NCBI GenBank assembly: GCA_902546975.1
Contig: CACCLU010000001.1
Location: forward strand, 301,205 to 365,204
Reading direction: 5' to 3'
DNA: 64,000 bases
DNA from: an uncultured Alphaproteobacteria bacterium
Lineage (GTDB): Bacteria > Pseudomonadota > Alphaproteobacteria > HIMB59
Part shown: positions 27,796-37,270 of the stretch, one piece after another
How positions within the stretch are numbered: the first letter of the stretch is position 1
Layout: each line of letters begins with the position of its first letter
Position numbers and translations under genes: made by a program
Notes under the pieces: generated by a model
Seen by the model: the letters and a program-made list of their open reading frames with translations, nothing else
What the model was told of the DNA's origin: nothing
Database searches by the model: none

Positions 27796-28210
27796 AAATT
27801 ACTGGCTTCTAAAATCAGAACCTAGTTCTTGGTCGTGGGATCAACAAAAAAAGAAAAAAACTGAACATTGGGACGGTGTAAGAAATTACCAGGCAGCAAA
27901 TAATATGAAAAAGATGAGAAAAGGAGATGAGTGTCTGTTTTATCACTCAGTAACAGAAAAAGCCATTAAGGGAATAGTGAGAGTTACGAAGGAATATTAT
28001 CCAGATCACACAGATAAAAAAGGAATATTTGGAATGGTTGACGTAACCTATGTAAAAGATCTAAATGAGGTTTACTTATCAGAAATAAAAACAGACCCAT
28101 TTTTCCAAGATTTTCCTCTTGTAAAGCAATCCAGATTAAGTGTGATGCCTGTAACATTGAAGCAATGGAAGAAATTAATTAAAATGAGTGAAAAAAATGA
28201 GAGAATTTAA
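27782..28210 (+). CDS. EVE domain protein
   Basis: A 142-residue single-domain protein. The opening [15 protein letters not shown], the middle [17 protein letters not shown] and the G-D-E-C-L-F-Y-H-S segment are the hallmark of EVE (thymocyte nuclear protein 1-like) proteins. EVE domains are PUA-like folds related to YTH readers and are proposed to bind modified bases in DNA or RNA. In alphaproteobacteria the gene often sits near tsaD, gpsA and acs; here gpsA is missing and it overlaps both tsaD and acs, so it is co-translated with them. Confidence 0.92.
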   Translation: MNTSKNYWLLKSEPSSWSWDQQKKKKTEHWDGVRNYQAANNMKKMRKGDECLFYHSVTEKAIKGIVRVTKEYYPDHTDKKGIFGMVDVTYVKDLNEVYLSEIKTDPFFQDFPLVKQSRLSVMPVTLKQWKKLIKMSEKNERI

Positions 28211-30113
28211 GTTATCTAATCCATTGTTATCAAAAGAGCAATATGAAGAGATGTATGCAGAGTCTTTTAGTAATAAAGATCAATTCTGGTCTAAAGTTGC
28301 AAAATCTCAGCTAACATGGTCTAAAGATTTCACTAAAGTTAAAAACACCAACTACAACGGTGACGTATCTATAAAATGGTTTGAGGATGGCGAATTAAAC
28401 GTTTGTTATAACTGTGTTGATAGGCATGTGGAAACACAACCAAATGAAATAGCAGTTATTTGGGAGGGAGATGATACTAGTAAAAATAAAACTTATACTT
28501 ATAAAGAACTAAAATCAGAAGTAAGTAAGTTTGCAAATGTTTTAAAGAAACTTGGTGTGCAAAAAGGTGATGTTGTAACAATTTATTTAACTATGATTCC
28601 TGAAGTTGCATTCGCTATGTTGGCTTGTGCAAGAATAGGTGCAATACATTCAGTAATCTTTGGGGGCTTCGCCCCAGAGTCAATTGCAGGACGTATCAAA
28701 GATTGTAAATCTCAATATGTAATTACTGCTGACGAAGGTGTTCGAGGTGGAAAAATAATTCCACTAAAAAAATATATTAATACGGCTTTAGAGAGTTGTG
28801 ATAGTTCTATAAAAACTCTTGTTATTCGTTATACAAATAATCAAGAAGAATTACATAAAGATAATAATTTTTATTATGATGAATTAGTTAAAGAAGTTGA
28901 CGATCAGTGCGAATGTGTATCAATGAATGCGGAAGATCCTCTTTTTATTTTATATACATCTGGCTCTACTGGTAAGCCAAAAGGTGTTCTTCATACTTCA
29001 GGAGGATATTTAGTTTATGCATCATTTACTCATAAGTACTCTTTTGACTATCATCCAGGTGATGTTTATTGGTGCACCGCTGATGCTGGATGGATTACAG
29101 GACACTCTTATTCAGTTTATGGCCCGTTAGCAAATGGAGGCAAAACATTATTATTTGAAGGCGTTCCTAACTATCCAGACTTTTCTCGCTTTTGGGAGGT
29201 ATGTGATAAATACAAAGTTAATATTTTTTACACAGCACCCACTGTATTAAGATCTTTAATGAAAGAGGGTGACTCTTATATTAATAAGTGCGATTTAAGT
29301 TCTTTGAGAATTTTAGGGACAGTCGGTGAACCAATAAATCCAGAAGCTTGGAATTGGTACTCAATGATAGTTGGCAAGGACAAATGTCCTGTTATTGACA
29401 CATGGTGGCAGACAGAAACTGGTGGACATCTAATTTCACCAATTCCAGGTATTTCAAAACTTAAACCTGGTAGTGCAACTAAACCCTATTTCGGAATTGA
29501 CGCTGCAATTGTAGATGATAATGGAAAAATTTTAGAAGGTGAATGTGAGGGTAAGCTTTGTATTTTAGATAGTTGGCCTGGTCAAATGAGAACAGTTTAT
29601 GGAGACCACCAGCGCTTTATTGATACTTATTTTAGCCAATTTAAGGGAAAGTATTTTACTGGCGATGGATGTCGCAGAGATAAAGATGGTTTTTATTGGA
29701 TTACAGGGAGAGTAGACGATTGTATCAACGTTTCCGGTCATTTACTTGGAACTGCAGAGATTGAAAGTGCATTTGTAGAGCATGAACTCGTCTCTGAAGC
29801 CGCAGTTGTAGGCTACCCTCATGATATTAAAGGTCAGGGGATATATGCATATGTCACAACGAACACTGGAGTTGAAGTTAGTAATGACTTGAAAAATGAA
29901 CTTATACAATGGATAAGAAAAAAAATTGGGCCCATAGCCACACCAGATAAGTTGCAGTTTTCACCAGGTCTACCAAAAACAAGATCAGGTAAAATTATGA
30001 GAAGAATTTTAAGGAAAATAGCATCAAAAGAAGAAGATCAATTGGGCGATACGTCGACTTTAGCAGACCCTAATGTTGTTCAATCTTTAATAGATGGGTC
30101 TAAAGATATCTAA
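28197..30113 (+). CDS. acs: Acetyl-CoA synthetase
   Basis: An AMP-forming acetate-CoA ligase of about 638 residues that converts acetate, ATP and CoA to acetyl-CoA in the cytosol. Motifs: the ATP loop [14 protein letters not shown], acetate pocket WWQTETGGH, hinge region [15 protein letters not shown], and C-terminal [11 protein letters not shown], whose lysine is the usual acetylation control site. I use ATG at 28197; a GTG at 28188 in the same frame is an alternative, and neither has a strong ribosome site. Both overlap the end of the EVE gene. Confidence 0.96.
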   Translation: MREFKLSNPLLSKEQYEEMYAESFSNKDQFWSKVAKSQLTWSKDFTKVKNTNYNGDVSIKWFEDGELNVCYNCVDRHVETQPNEIAVIWEGDDTSKNKTYTYKELKSEVSKFANVLKKLGVQKGDVVTIYLTMIPEVAFAMLACARIGAIHSVIFGGFAPESIAGRIKDCKSQYVITADEGVRGGKIIPLKKYINTALESCDSSIKTLVIRYTNNQEELHKDNNFYYDELVKEVDDQCECVSMNAEDPLFILYTSGSTGKPKGVLHTSGGYLVYASFTHKYSFDYHPGDVYWCTADAGWITGHSYSVYGPLANGGKTLLFEGVPNYPDFSRFWEVCDKYKVNIFYTAPTVLRSLMKEGDSYINKCDLSSLRILGTVGEPINPEAWNWYSMIVGKDKCPVIDTWWQTETGGHLISPIPGISKLKPGSATKPYFGIDAAIVDDNGKILEGECEGKLCILDSWPGQMRTVYGDHQRFIDTYFSQFKGKYFTGDGCRRDKDGFYWITGRVDDCINVSGHLLGTAEIESAFVEHELVSEAAVVGYPHDIKGQGIYAYVTTNTGVEVSNDLKNELIQWIRKKIGPIATPDKLQFSPGLPKTRSGKIMRRILRKIASKEEDQLGDTSTLADPNVVQSLIDGSKDI

Positions 30114-31281
30114 AACTACAGATATCGCAAATCTATACAACTCAATCAAAAGAATTGAACAAGGGAGTAGTATTGATCATGCTATTAACAATTACCCTAA
30201 GTTAAAAAGAAATTTCTTGTTTTTAGTTATTCAAGAATACTATAGAAATTTTGAAAATCATAAAAAAATACTTACTTCTTATATAAATCATAAAACACCA
30301 AGAAATGTTCGTACCTTATTAAAAATTAGTTTAACACTATTCTATTTTTCAAAAAAACCTCATCACGCCATAGTCAATGATACTGTTAATGTAAGTAAAG
30401 ATCTAAAGAAAGAAAAGTTAGTTAATGCTGTACTGAGGACTATTTTACGTAATAAAGACAAAATTAAATATGAAAATTTAATTTATCCTAATTTTAAAAA
30501 AATTCTCGATAAAATTTTTTCCAGTGCATCCATAAGAGATTATATTTACAAAACTTTATTTATAAAACCTTACAGTTACGAAGTTAGCTTATTAGATAAT
30601 AAAGATGCAATTTATTGTAAAAGAGTATCTATATTGAAAAAAGAAATAACAAAAGGAAGTTTTGTCCAAGATATTGGAAATTTTGAAGTCATAAATGCGA
30701 TACACGGTTTTTATAAAGACAAGAAATTAATTGATGTTTGTGCTGCACCTGGAGGTAAAAGTATATTATTACATTCCTTAGGATTTGATGTCTATGCAAT
30801 AGACAAATCTCAAAGCCAAATAAATAAGTTCCACGAAAATATTAATCGCTTGAATATTAAACTTGATATTCAGAAGATGGACTTTCTTAAAAAGAATTTC
30901 ACTAACAAGTATAATTCTATTTTGCTAGATGCACCTTGTAGCGCATTAGGAACTTTTAGAAGAAACCCAGATGTGACTATAAAAATTGACCAATCGCATA
31001 TAAAAAAACACCAAGAAGTACAATTGGCAATGGTGGAAAAATCACTGAAAATACTCAATAATAATGGGTTTTTGGTTTATATTGTTTGCTCTTTTCATCC
31101 CTTTGAGACAATCGATGTAATTGCTAAAATTACTCAAAAACATAAGTATATTAAAATACATAACATTGATTCAAATAAGATGATAAAGAGACAGAACGGC
31201 TATTTTATCAATCCTTTAGCCTTTAAAGATTTTGGTGGATCTGATATTTTTTTTGTTTCAGTACTAGAGAAAAAATTATGA
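30094..31281 (+). CDS. rsmB: 16S rRNA m5C967 methyltransferase RsmB/Sun
   Basis: 395 residues: an N-terminal NusB-like RNA-binding domain (about 1-130) and a SAM-dependent methyltransferase domain. Seen: the SAM loop [13 protein letters not shown], first catalytic block [18 protein letters not shown] and second catalytic cysteine in [10 protein letters not shown]. Canonical Sun has Y-S-T-C-S at the last site, so the flanking residues vary but the cysteine is kept. It overlaps acs by 20 bases and rpe by four (ATGA). Confidence 0.92.
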   Translation: MGLKISKTTDIANLYNSIKRIEQGSSIDHAINNYPKLKRNFLFLVIQEYYRNFENHKKILTSYINHKTPRNVRTLLKISLTLFYFSKKPHHAIVNDTVNVSKDLKKEKLVNAVLRTILRNKDKIKYENLIYPNFKKILDKIFSSASIRDYIYKTLFIKPYSYEVSLLDNKDAIYCKRVSILKKEITKGSFVQDIGNFEVINAIHGFYKDKKLIDVCAAPGGKSILLHSLGFDVYAIDKSQSQINKFHENINRLNIKLDIQKMDFLKKNFTNKYNSILLDAPCSALGTFRRNPDVTIKIDQSHIKKHQEVQLAMVEKSLKILNNNGFLVYIVCSFHPFETIDVIAKITQKHKYIKIHNIDSNKMIKRQNGYFINPLAFKDFGGSDIFFVSVLEKKL

Positions 31282-31934
31282 GTGTTAAAATATCACCATC
31301 AATATTAGGTGGTTCATTTTCAAATATTGAAAGAATTATATTAGATCTAAACCAATCTAAAGCAGAGTATATTCATTTTGACGTGATGGATGGTGACTTT
31401 GTACCTAATTTAACCTTTGGACCTAAGTTTATTTCTAATGTAAGAAAATTTTCAAATAAGGTTTTTGATGTTCACTTGATGATTAATAGAGTAGAAAAGT
31501 TTTTAGATGATTATATTAGAGCAGGATCTGACATAATTACTTTTCACATAGAAATTAATGAGGGTATTGAAAATATTATTAAAAAGATAAAAGCCCAAGG
31601 CATCAAATGTGGTCTGGCCATAAAGCCCAAAACTTCTTGGTCTGAAATTCAACCTTATTTGAAACATATAGATCAAGTGATTATTATGACTGTAGAACCT
31701 GGATTTGGTGGCCAAGAATTTATGAATGACCAAGTAGATAAAATTAAAAATATTTCTAATTATATAAAATTGAATAATTTGAAAGTTAGCATAGAGATTG
31801 ATGGTGGTATTAATTTTGAAACTGGCAAAACATGCGTTGAAGCAGGTGCAAATATTTTAGTTGCAGGCTCTTTTTTATTTAATCAAGGTAACCTTATCAC
31901 CGCAACTAATACTTTGTCAGATAAATTTAACTAA
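31278..31934 (+). CDS. rpe: Ribulose-phosphate 3-epimerase
   Basis: A 218-residue TIM-barrel enzyme that interconverts ribulose-5-phosphate and xylulose-5-phosphate in the pentose phosphate pathway. Motifs: IHFDVMDGDFVPNLTFGP, VFDVHLMI, MTVEPGFGGQEF and IEIDGGI, which carry the metal ligands, catalytic Asp pair and phosphate site. Full length. It is translationally coupled on both sides: ATGA with rsmB and a one-base TAATG overlap with purH. Confidence 0.97.
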   Translation: MSVKISPSILGGSFSNIERIILDLNQSKAEYIHFDVMDGDFVPNLTFGPKFISNVRKFSNKVFDVHLMINRVEKFLDDYIRAGSDIITFHIEINEGIENIIKKIKAQGIKCGLAIKPKTSWSEIQPYLKHIDQVIIMTVEPGFGGQEFMNDQVDKIKNISNYIKLNNLKVSIEIDGGINFETGKTCVEAGANILVAGSFLFNQGNLITATNTLSDKFN

Positions 31935-33397
31935 TGGGAAAAAATGCTATCATATCAGTTTTTGATAAAACTAATTTAGATTTAATAGCAAAATTTCTTG
32001 TAAAGAAAAAATACACAATTTATTCTACTGGTGGAACTTCAAAGTACTTAAATCAAATAAAGATCCCCCACATTGAGATTTCTAAATATACAAAACAGAA
32101 GGAAATTTTAGATGGAAGGGTGAAAACACTCCATCCTAAAATATTTGGTGGCATACTAGGCACCGCCATTAGAAGTCATCAAAAAGAAATGAAAAGTGAA
32201 GGAATAGTTAGTTTTGATTTGCTAGTGATCAATCTGTATCCCTTTCAGAAAACAGCTAATAGTACTAAAGATAAGTCAAAAATCATAGAGATGATAGATA
32301 TTGGTGGAAATAGTTTAATTAGAGCAGCAGTTAAGAACTATGAAAAGATTATACCAATTACAGACCCAAATGATTATGAAGCTTTTATAAGAGCATATCC
32401 TCTAAAACAAACACATAGAAAAAAATTTGCTAAAAAAGCAATTCTGCAAGTAGCAAATTACGATAAAGATATTTTTGACTGGTTTGATGGGAAGATAACA
32501 AAAAAATATGAATTGAGGTATGGTGAGAACCCTCATCAAAATGCTTTTGCGTTAGTAAATGATAATAAATTTTCTCAATTGAGTGGTAATAAGAAACTTA
32601 GTTATAATAATTTATTAGACTTAGATGCTGCTGTTAAAATTGTACATGGAATAAAAACAAAAAAAAATATTTGTGCAATTATCAAACATAATACCCCATG
32701 TGGTGCATCGATAGATGCAATACAAACAGAAAGCTATAACAAAGCGTTAGCTGGGGATCCGGTAAGTGCTTTTGGTGGAATTATTTCATTCAATAAAAAT
32801 ATTAATGTTAAAACTGCAAATCTATTAGTTAAAAACTTTTATGAAGTAATTTCTGCTCCGAGTTATGACAAGGAGGCATTAAAAGTACTTAAAACAAAAA
32901 AAAATTTAAGAATTATTAAAGTGAAAAATTCTAACCAGAAAGTAGAGAGTAGGAGTTTCTTCGGAGGAACTTTGATACAAAATTCTAATAATAAAAATTC
33001 ATCAGTAAAGAATATAAACGGCATTAATAAATTGAGTTATGAAAAAATAAATTTTTTTGTCAATATTTTAAAAAGTATTAATTCAAATGCAATAGCAGTA
33101 TTTGATGAGAGTAGTTTAATTTCACAGTCTGGAGGGCAAACATCACGTGTTGATGCTCTACAAAACTGTTTGTATAAATTTAAAATAAAACATAAATCTA
33201 AAAAATTCCAAAAAATATATTTATTTTCAGACGCTTTTTTTCCTTTTACAGACTCTTTATTACTTATAAAAAAGCAGAAAATTAAAATTGAAATATACGC
33301 TCCAATGGGATCAAACAATGATTTAAATATTCTAAAAGAAATTAAGAGGTATAAACTGAACTTCTTTAAATTAAGTGACCGTCACTTTAAGCATTGA
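31934..33397 (+). CDS. purH: AICAR transformylase/IMP cyclohydrolase PurH
   Basis: A bifunctional enzyme for the last two steps of IMP synthesis. The N-terminal MGS-like cyclohydrolase domain (about 1-140) shows STGGTSKYL, EILDGRVKTLHPKIFGGIL and IDIGGNSLIRAA. The AICARFT domain shows LRYGENPHQNAF, KHNTPCGAS and SGGQTSRVDAL. At 487 residues it is shorter than the usual 510-530, with the loss spread through the C-terminal half. The reading frame is intact with all core motifs, so it should be functional. Confidence 0.95.
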   Translation: MGKNAIISVFDKTNLDLIAKFLVKKKYTIYSTGGTSKYLNQIKIPHIEISKYTKQKEILDGRVKTLHPKIFGGILGTAIRSHQKEMKSEGIVSFDLLVINLYPFQKTANSTKDKSKIIEMIDIGGNSLIRAAVKNYEKIIPITDPNDYEAFIRAYPLKQTHRKKFAKKAILQVANYDKDIFDWFDGKITKKYELRYGENPHQNAFALVNDNKFSQLSGNKKLSYNNLLDLDAAVKIVHGIKTKKNICAIIKHNTPCGASIDAIQTESYNKALAGDPVSAFGGIISFNKNINVKTANLLVKNFYEVISAPSYDKEALKVLKTKKNLRIIKVKNSNQKVESRSFFGGTLIQNSNNKNSSVKNINGINKLSYEKINFFVNILKSINSNAIAVFDESSLISQSGGQTSRVDALQNCLYKFKIKHKSKKFQKIYLFSDAFFPFTDSLLLIKKQKIKIEIYAPMGSNNDLNILKEIKRYKLNFFKLSDRHFKH

Positions 33398-33702
33398 TTG
33401 AGATATATAAAAATAAGCCTCCGAAAAATATTTTTTTACCGATAAAAAGATACCAAAATGTATCTTTTGTAAAAAAATATGAGATTGATTTTATTGAGTC
33501 ATTTTTTCAGGAATTCCCTGAAGAAAAAAGAGGTAGGAAAAACTTCAAAAAAAAAGAGATTATCAATCAAAAAGCTTTAATTTATGAGGAAATTATTCAA
33601 AAGGCTCTCAAAATTAATGCCGTTTGTATAGGATCAATAAAAGAACAGGTATCAAATGATTTAATTAAGATTACAGTATCTTTTTTTAAGAAAAATGAAT
33701 GA
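33394..33702 (+). CDS. Small basic hypothetical protein after purH
   Basis: A 102-residue protein with no family that I recognise. It is lysine-rich, has no signal peptide or membrane helix, and looks helical in the middle (EIINQKALIYEEIIQKALKI) with a short beta-type tail (KITVSFFKKNE). The start is TTG at 33394, overlapping the purH stop by four bases. The stop region overlaps the HAD gene by eight bases. The tight coupling on both sides and the lack of competing frames make it a real gene. Confidence 0.6.
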   Translation: MIEIYKNKPPKNIFLPIKRYQNVSFVKKYEIDFIESFFQEFPEEKRGRKNFKKKEIINQKALIYEEIIQKALKINAVCIGSIKEQVSNDLIKITVSFFKKNE

Positions 33703-34252
33703 TAACAAAATATTATTTGTAGACTTAGATGGTACTTTAATAAAAGAGGATTTATCAGATTTAGCATTTTATCACTGTCTTAAAAAGAGTCCTATTAAGC
33801 TATTTGTGTATTTAATTGTTTTTTTATTTAGAGGAAAATCTTACTTAAAAGAAAAGATTTCTAAAAACTATATAGTGCCAATTGATAAATTAAAATTTAA
33901 CAAAGCAGCTCTTAATTACGTGAGAGATGTAAAAAACCATCACCGAGTTGTTTACTTAATCTCTGGCAGTCATCAATCACTAGTCAATCAAATTGATAAA
34001 TATTTAAATATTTTTTTTGAGTCATTCGGAACAAGAATTAATTTTAATATGGTTGGTAAAAATAAAGTTAAATTTATTAATGAAGAACTAAAGATTCTGG
34101 AATTTGACTATCTTGGAAATAGTAAACAAGATCTTCCGATATGGGAATACACTAAAAAAATTATTTATACAAATATTTCAAAGGATTTAAGAAAAATTAT
34201 AAATTACTCAAAACTTAGTAAGTATGAAATAAAAGAAGATTTTTTCGAATAA
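33695..34252 (+). CDS. Stand-alone HAD phosphatase domain related to UbiA-fusion HADs
   Basis: A 185-residue haloacid-dehalogenase hydrolase. Motif I is FVDLDGTLIKEDL with both catalytic aspartates, motif II is the serine in YLISGSHQSL, and motif IV is DYLGNSKQDLPIW. This layout, with the L-N-x-D-Y-x-G-N-S-x-x-D-L-P-x-W ending, resembles the HAD part found fused N-terminally to UbiA-type prenyltransferases. No prenyltransferase follows here: the next gene is a LysE exporter. Substrate unknown. Confidence 0.75.
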   Translation: MNDNKILFVDLDGTLIKEDLSDLAFYHCLKKSPIKLFVYLIVFLFRGKSYLKEKISKNYIVPIDKLKFNKAALNYVRDVKNHHRVVYLISGSHQSLVNQIDKYLNIFFESFGTRINFNMVGKNKVKFINEELKILEFDYLGNSKQDLPIWEYTKKIIYTNISKDLRKIINYSKLSKYEIKEDFFE

Positions 34253-34255
34253 ATA

Positions 34256-34870
34256 ATGACTTTTATTTTATTTTTGCAAATTGCATTTGTATGCCTGTTA
34301 GGGGCCATGTCTCCTGGTCCAAGTATGATGGTGGTGATAAATAATGCTATTTTTAAGAATAAATTTAATGGAATTTTAACTGCTTTCGGGCATGGATTTG
34401 GTATTGGAATTTATGCATTATTTGCAGTCATTGGAATTGGTATCGTAATTGAAACGAATATAATTGTTTTTAATACTCTAAAAACTTTGTCAGTAATTTT
34501 TTTGTTTTACCTTGGTATTCAAAATATTTTAAAAAGAAGTCAAATAAAATTAAAAAAAAATAATATTAAATTTGGTTTAAAATCATTTATTCAAGGCTTT
34601 AGTATCTCTATTCTAAATCCCAAAGTACTTATATGGTTTATTGCTATATACTCTCAATTTATGTCTTTAAACAATGACATATATTTTAATTTATCATTAG
34701 TTTTAATTGCAAGCATTGTAGATGCCTTGTGGTATTTGCTTCTAGTAAATATAGTAACGTCCAAGGGTATTTTAGAATTATTAAAAAATAAATCTTATTT
34801 ATTACAGAGAATTGTCGGTTGTTTATTTATTGTAATATCAATATTTTTATTAATAGATTTATTTAAATGA
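34256..34870 (+). CDS. LysE/RhtB-family amino-acid exporter
   Basis: A 204-residue inner-membrane protein with about six helices. The first shows LLGAMSPGPSMMVV, the classic P-G-P signature, and a later one ISILNPKVLIWFIAIYSQF, where N-P-K is typical of the family. Members export amino acids such as lysine, threonine or homoserine lactones; the substrate cannot be told. It follows the HAD gene by three bases and overlaps the FkbM-like gene by four. Confidence 0.9.
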   Translation: MTFILFLQIAFVCLLGAMSPGPSMMVVINNAIFKNKFNGILTAFGHGFGIGIYALFAVIGIGIVIETNIIVFNTLKTLSVIFLFYLGIQNILKRSQIKLKKNNIKFGLKSFIQGFSISILNPKVLIWFIAIYSQFMSLNNDIYFNLSLVLIASIVDALWYLLLVNIVTSKGILELLKNKSYLLQRIVGCLFIVISIFLLIDLFK

Positions 34871-35487
34871 GACTTTTCAACTTTTTTAAAAATAATAATT
34901 TTTCACAATCAGGTCAGGATCAATTTGCTTATAATTTATGTGGTGAAGGCGGGACGTACTTGGAAATTGGTGCACACGATCCAATAATTAACAGTAACAC
35001 ATTCAATTTAGATGTTAAATGTAATTGGAAGGGTATATCAATTGAATACGATGAAACCTTTAAAAAATCTTGGGACAGTTGTATAGAAAGAGAAAATAAT
35101 GTGATATGGGATGATGCATTTAACATAGATTTTTCTTCATTGATTAAAGAGAAGGGATTTTCAAATAAATTTAATTATCTCTCTTGTGATATAGAGCCTG
35201 CAGAAAACACATTCGATATTCTAGAAAAAATTATCGACTCAAACCTTGTCTTTGATTTTATTAGTTATGAGCATGACAAATATAATATTGGAAATAAATT
35301 TGAAATACTATCAATGAAATTTTTAAAAAATCACGATTACAAGGTTGCAATAAGAGATGTTTACTCAAGAAAGAAAAAACATAAAGTATATGAAACTTGG
35401 TTTATTCATTTTGATATTGCCTTTAAAGAAATGCGATACAGTGATTGGAGGAAGAATTTTTATAAAAACAATAAATTTAGTCTCTAG
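34867..35487 (+). CDS. FkbM-like methyltransferase domain protein
   Basis: A 206-residue protein. NFSQSGQDQFAYNLCGEGG, TYLEIGAHDPIINSNTFNL and WKGISIEYDETFKKSW match the SAM-binding start of FkbM-type methyltransferases (S-Q-x-G-Q-D, E-I-G-A, S-N-T, W-x-G-I-x-I-E). These often modify surface glycans or secondary metabolites. The substrate is unknown, but a TPR-glycosyltransferase gene follows and both could act on cell-surface sugars (inference). Confidence 0.72.
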   Translation: MRLFNFFKNNNFSQSGQDQFAYNLCGEGGTYLEIGAHDPIINSNTFNLDVKCNWKGISIEYDETFKKSWDSCIERENNVIWDDAFNIDFSSLIKEKGFSNKFNYLSCDIEPAENTFDILEKIIDSNLVFDFISYEHDKYNIGNKFEILSMKFLKNHDYKVAIRDVYSRKKKHKVYETWFIHFDIAFKEMRYSDWRKNFYKNNKFSL

Positions 35488-35597
35488 GAGAATTATATTA
35501 AATAAATTTTCATAGCCTAAATTGTAGATTTAAACTATTTAATATAAAAAATGTAGTGATTAAATTATTATATTAAATTAATATTTGCATAGATTTT

Positions 35598-37049
35598 TTG
35601 AAAAAAGTGAATGATACACTAAAAAAAGGAATTGAAGAATTTTCTAAAAGAAATTTTTTAGTTGCAGAAAAGATTTTCATAAACTTAATTAGAAATAATC
35701 CATTATTTTTTCCGGCATATTCAAGTTTAATACAAACATTTATTAGCCAAGATAAATTAGAAGAAGCACTAAAATACTCAGAAAAATTATACAAATTAGA
35801 TAAAAATAATGAAAGAGGCTTGTTTTTTATTGGAATAATCAAATTTAAAAAAAAAAAGTACAATGAAGCTCTAATCAATTTTAGTAATGCGCTAACAATA
35901 AATCCTAAAAATCATATGGTTTTAATGAATATTGGAATTACCTACTATAGATTAGGGGAAAATAAAATAGCAATAAAAAATATAAGAGAGTCTGTACTCT
36001 TAAACGACAAAAACGAAGCGGCTTATTATAACTTGGGAGTAATTTATGAGGATGAGGATGATTTAGATATGGCAATGGAAGCATATAACAAGGTCATTTC
36101 ACTAAATCCAAAACATCATGATGCATTACATGGTGTGGCACAAATACAACTTACTCGACTTGATTATATAAATGGTTTTAAAAACTATGAAGTAAGGTGG
36201 TATATCAAAGGATTTGAATATAGGCATGGATTAATTAATAGGCTCTCATCAATAAATAATATTAGTGGGAAAAAAATATTAGTTTGGAGCGAACAGGGAT
36301 TTGGGGATACAATACAATTTTCTAGATATATAAATAAATTAGTTGACGCTGGTGCTAAGGTGACCTTTGAAGTACAAAGTCCTTTATTAACATTTTTCAA
36401 GAGACAATTTAGTTGTAATGTAACTAATAATGCTGGTGGGGAAGAGTTTGATTTTCAATGTCCAACTATGTCATTGCCTTATGTGTTTGGTACCGATAAT
36501 AAAAATATACCTCATATACAAAAATATTTTGATTGTGATATAAAAAAATATAATTTTTGGAAAAGTAGACTTTCATTATCAAATAATAAATTAAATTTAG
36601 GAATTTCTATTTCAGGCAATAGAAATCATATTAAAGACAAAAGAAGAAGGGTTAATTTAGATAATTTCTTAAACCTCATAGATTTTTGTAATATCTACAT
36701 TATACAAAAAGATTTGTATGAAAATGATAAAGAATTTCTAAAAAAGAATACTAACATTAAATATTTAGGAAATGACAAAGAGTGGATCGACTTTGAGGAT
36801 ACTAGCGCAATAGTTAAAAATATGGATGCGATTGTTTCTGTTGATACATCTTTAATTCATCTTTCTGCTTCAATGAATCAAACTACTTATTTGCTTTTAT
36901 CAAAACCTGCGGATTGGAGGTGGTCAAAAGAGGGTTTTGAATTACCAGTTTGGTATAAAAACTTAAGAATTATAAGACAAAAAGATAAAGGCTTATGGGA
37001 AAATGTCATAAATAAATTGAATTTAGAAATCAAACAAATGATTAATTAA
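35598..37049 (+). CDS. TPR protein with C-terminal glycosyltransferase-like domain
   Basis: 483 residues. About five tetratricopeptide units (residues about 5-190, for example AAYYNLGVIYEDEDDLDMAM) precede a glycosyltransferase GT9/GT41-like domain with ILVWSEQGFGDTIQFSRYI and, near the end, AIVSVDTSLIHLSASMNQ and WRWS. Such proteins are common in marine alphaproteobacteria and probably glycosylate surface structures or proteins. There is no ATG near the N-terminus: TTG at 35598 or GTG at 35607 are the options, neither with a clear ribosome site. The 110 bases upstream are almost pure A/T with no feature I could assign. Confidence 0.8.
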   Translation: MKKVNDTLKKGIEEFSKRNFLVAEKIFINLIRNNPLFFPAYSSLIQTFISQDKLEEALKYSEKLYKLDKNNERGLFFIGIIKFKKKKYNEALINFSNALTINPKNHMVLMNIGITYYRLGENKIAIKNIRESVLLNDKNEAAYYNLGVIYEDEDDLDMAMEAYNKVISLNPKHHDALHGVAQIQLTRLDYINGFKNYEVRWYIKGFEYRHGLINRLSSINNISGKKILVWSEQGFGDTIQFSRYINKLVDAGAKVTFEVQSPLLTFFKRQFSCNVTNNAGGEEFDFQCPTMSLPYVFGTDNKNIPHIQKYFDCDIKKYNFWKSRLSLSNNKLNLGISISGNRNHIKDKRRRVNLDNFLNLIDFCNIYIIQKDLYENDKEFLKKNTNIKYLGNDKEWIDFEDTSAIVKNMDAIVSVDTSLIHLSASMNQTTYLLLSKPADWRWSKEGFELPVWYKNLRIIRQKDKGLWENVINKLNLEIKQMIN

Positions 37050-37050
37050 G

Positions 37051-37066
37051 TAAAAAGGCCTTTTTA
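37051..37066. terminator. Palindrome between convergent TPR gene and tRNA-Gly
   Basis: TAAAAAGGCCTTTTTA is a perfect 16-base palindrome two bases after the TPR-gene stop. It can form a weak A/U stem with a GGCC loop ending in U residues in both directions, and sits where two convergent units must end. A role as bidirectional terminator is inference. Confidence 0.4.
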
Positions 37067-37082
37067 AACAAAAAATTAAACT

Positions 37083-37157
37083 TGGAGCGGGCGAAGGGAT
37101 TCGAACCCTCGACTTCAACCTTGGCAAGGTTGCGCTCTACCCCTGAGCTACGCCCGC
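37083..37157 (-). tRNA. tRNA-Gly (GCC)
   Basis: The minus strand folds as a full cloverleaf: acceptor GCGGGCG/CGCCCGC, D-arm GCTC/GAGC, anticodon stem CAACC/GGTTG with loop TTGCCAA (anticodon GCC), T-arm with TTCGAAT loop, discriminator T and an encoded CCA at 37083-37085. Total 75 bases. It is GC-rich against a very AT-rich background, as expected for a tRNA. Confidence 0.98.
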
Positions 37158-37270
37158 TTTAATAAAAGAAGGTATTTTATAAACCTCATTTTTATTGCTA
37201 TCAAGGTAAAATCATCAGATAAAAATGTTGTATTTATTGTAAAAGTTTCATTTATTACTATTTAATAAAT

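Noticed and set aside
33144..33149. CACGTG core as a second parS.
   Set aside because: Flanks do not match TGTTN and NAACA; it lies inside purH.
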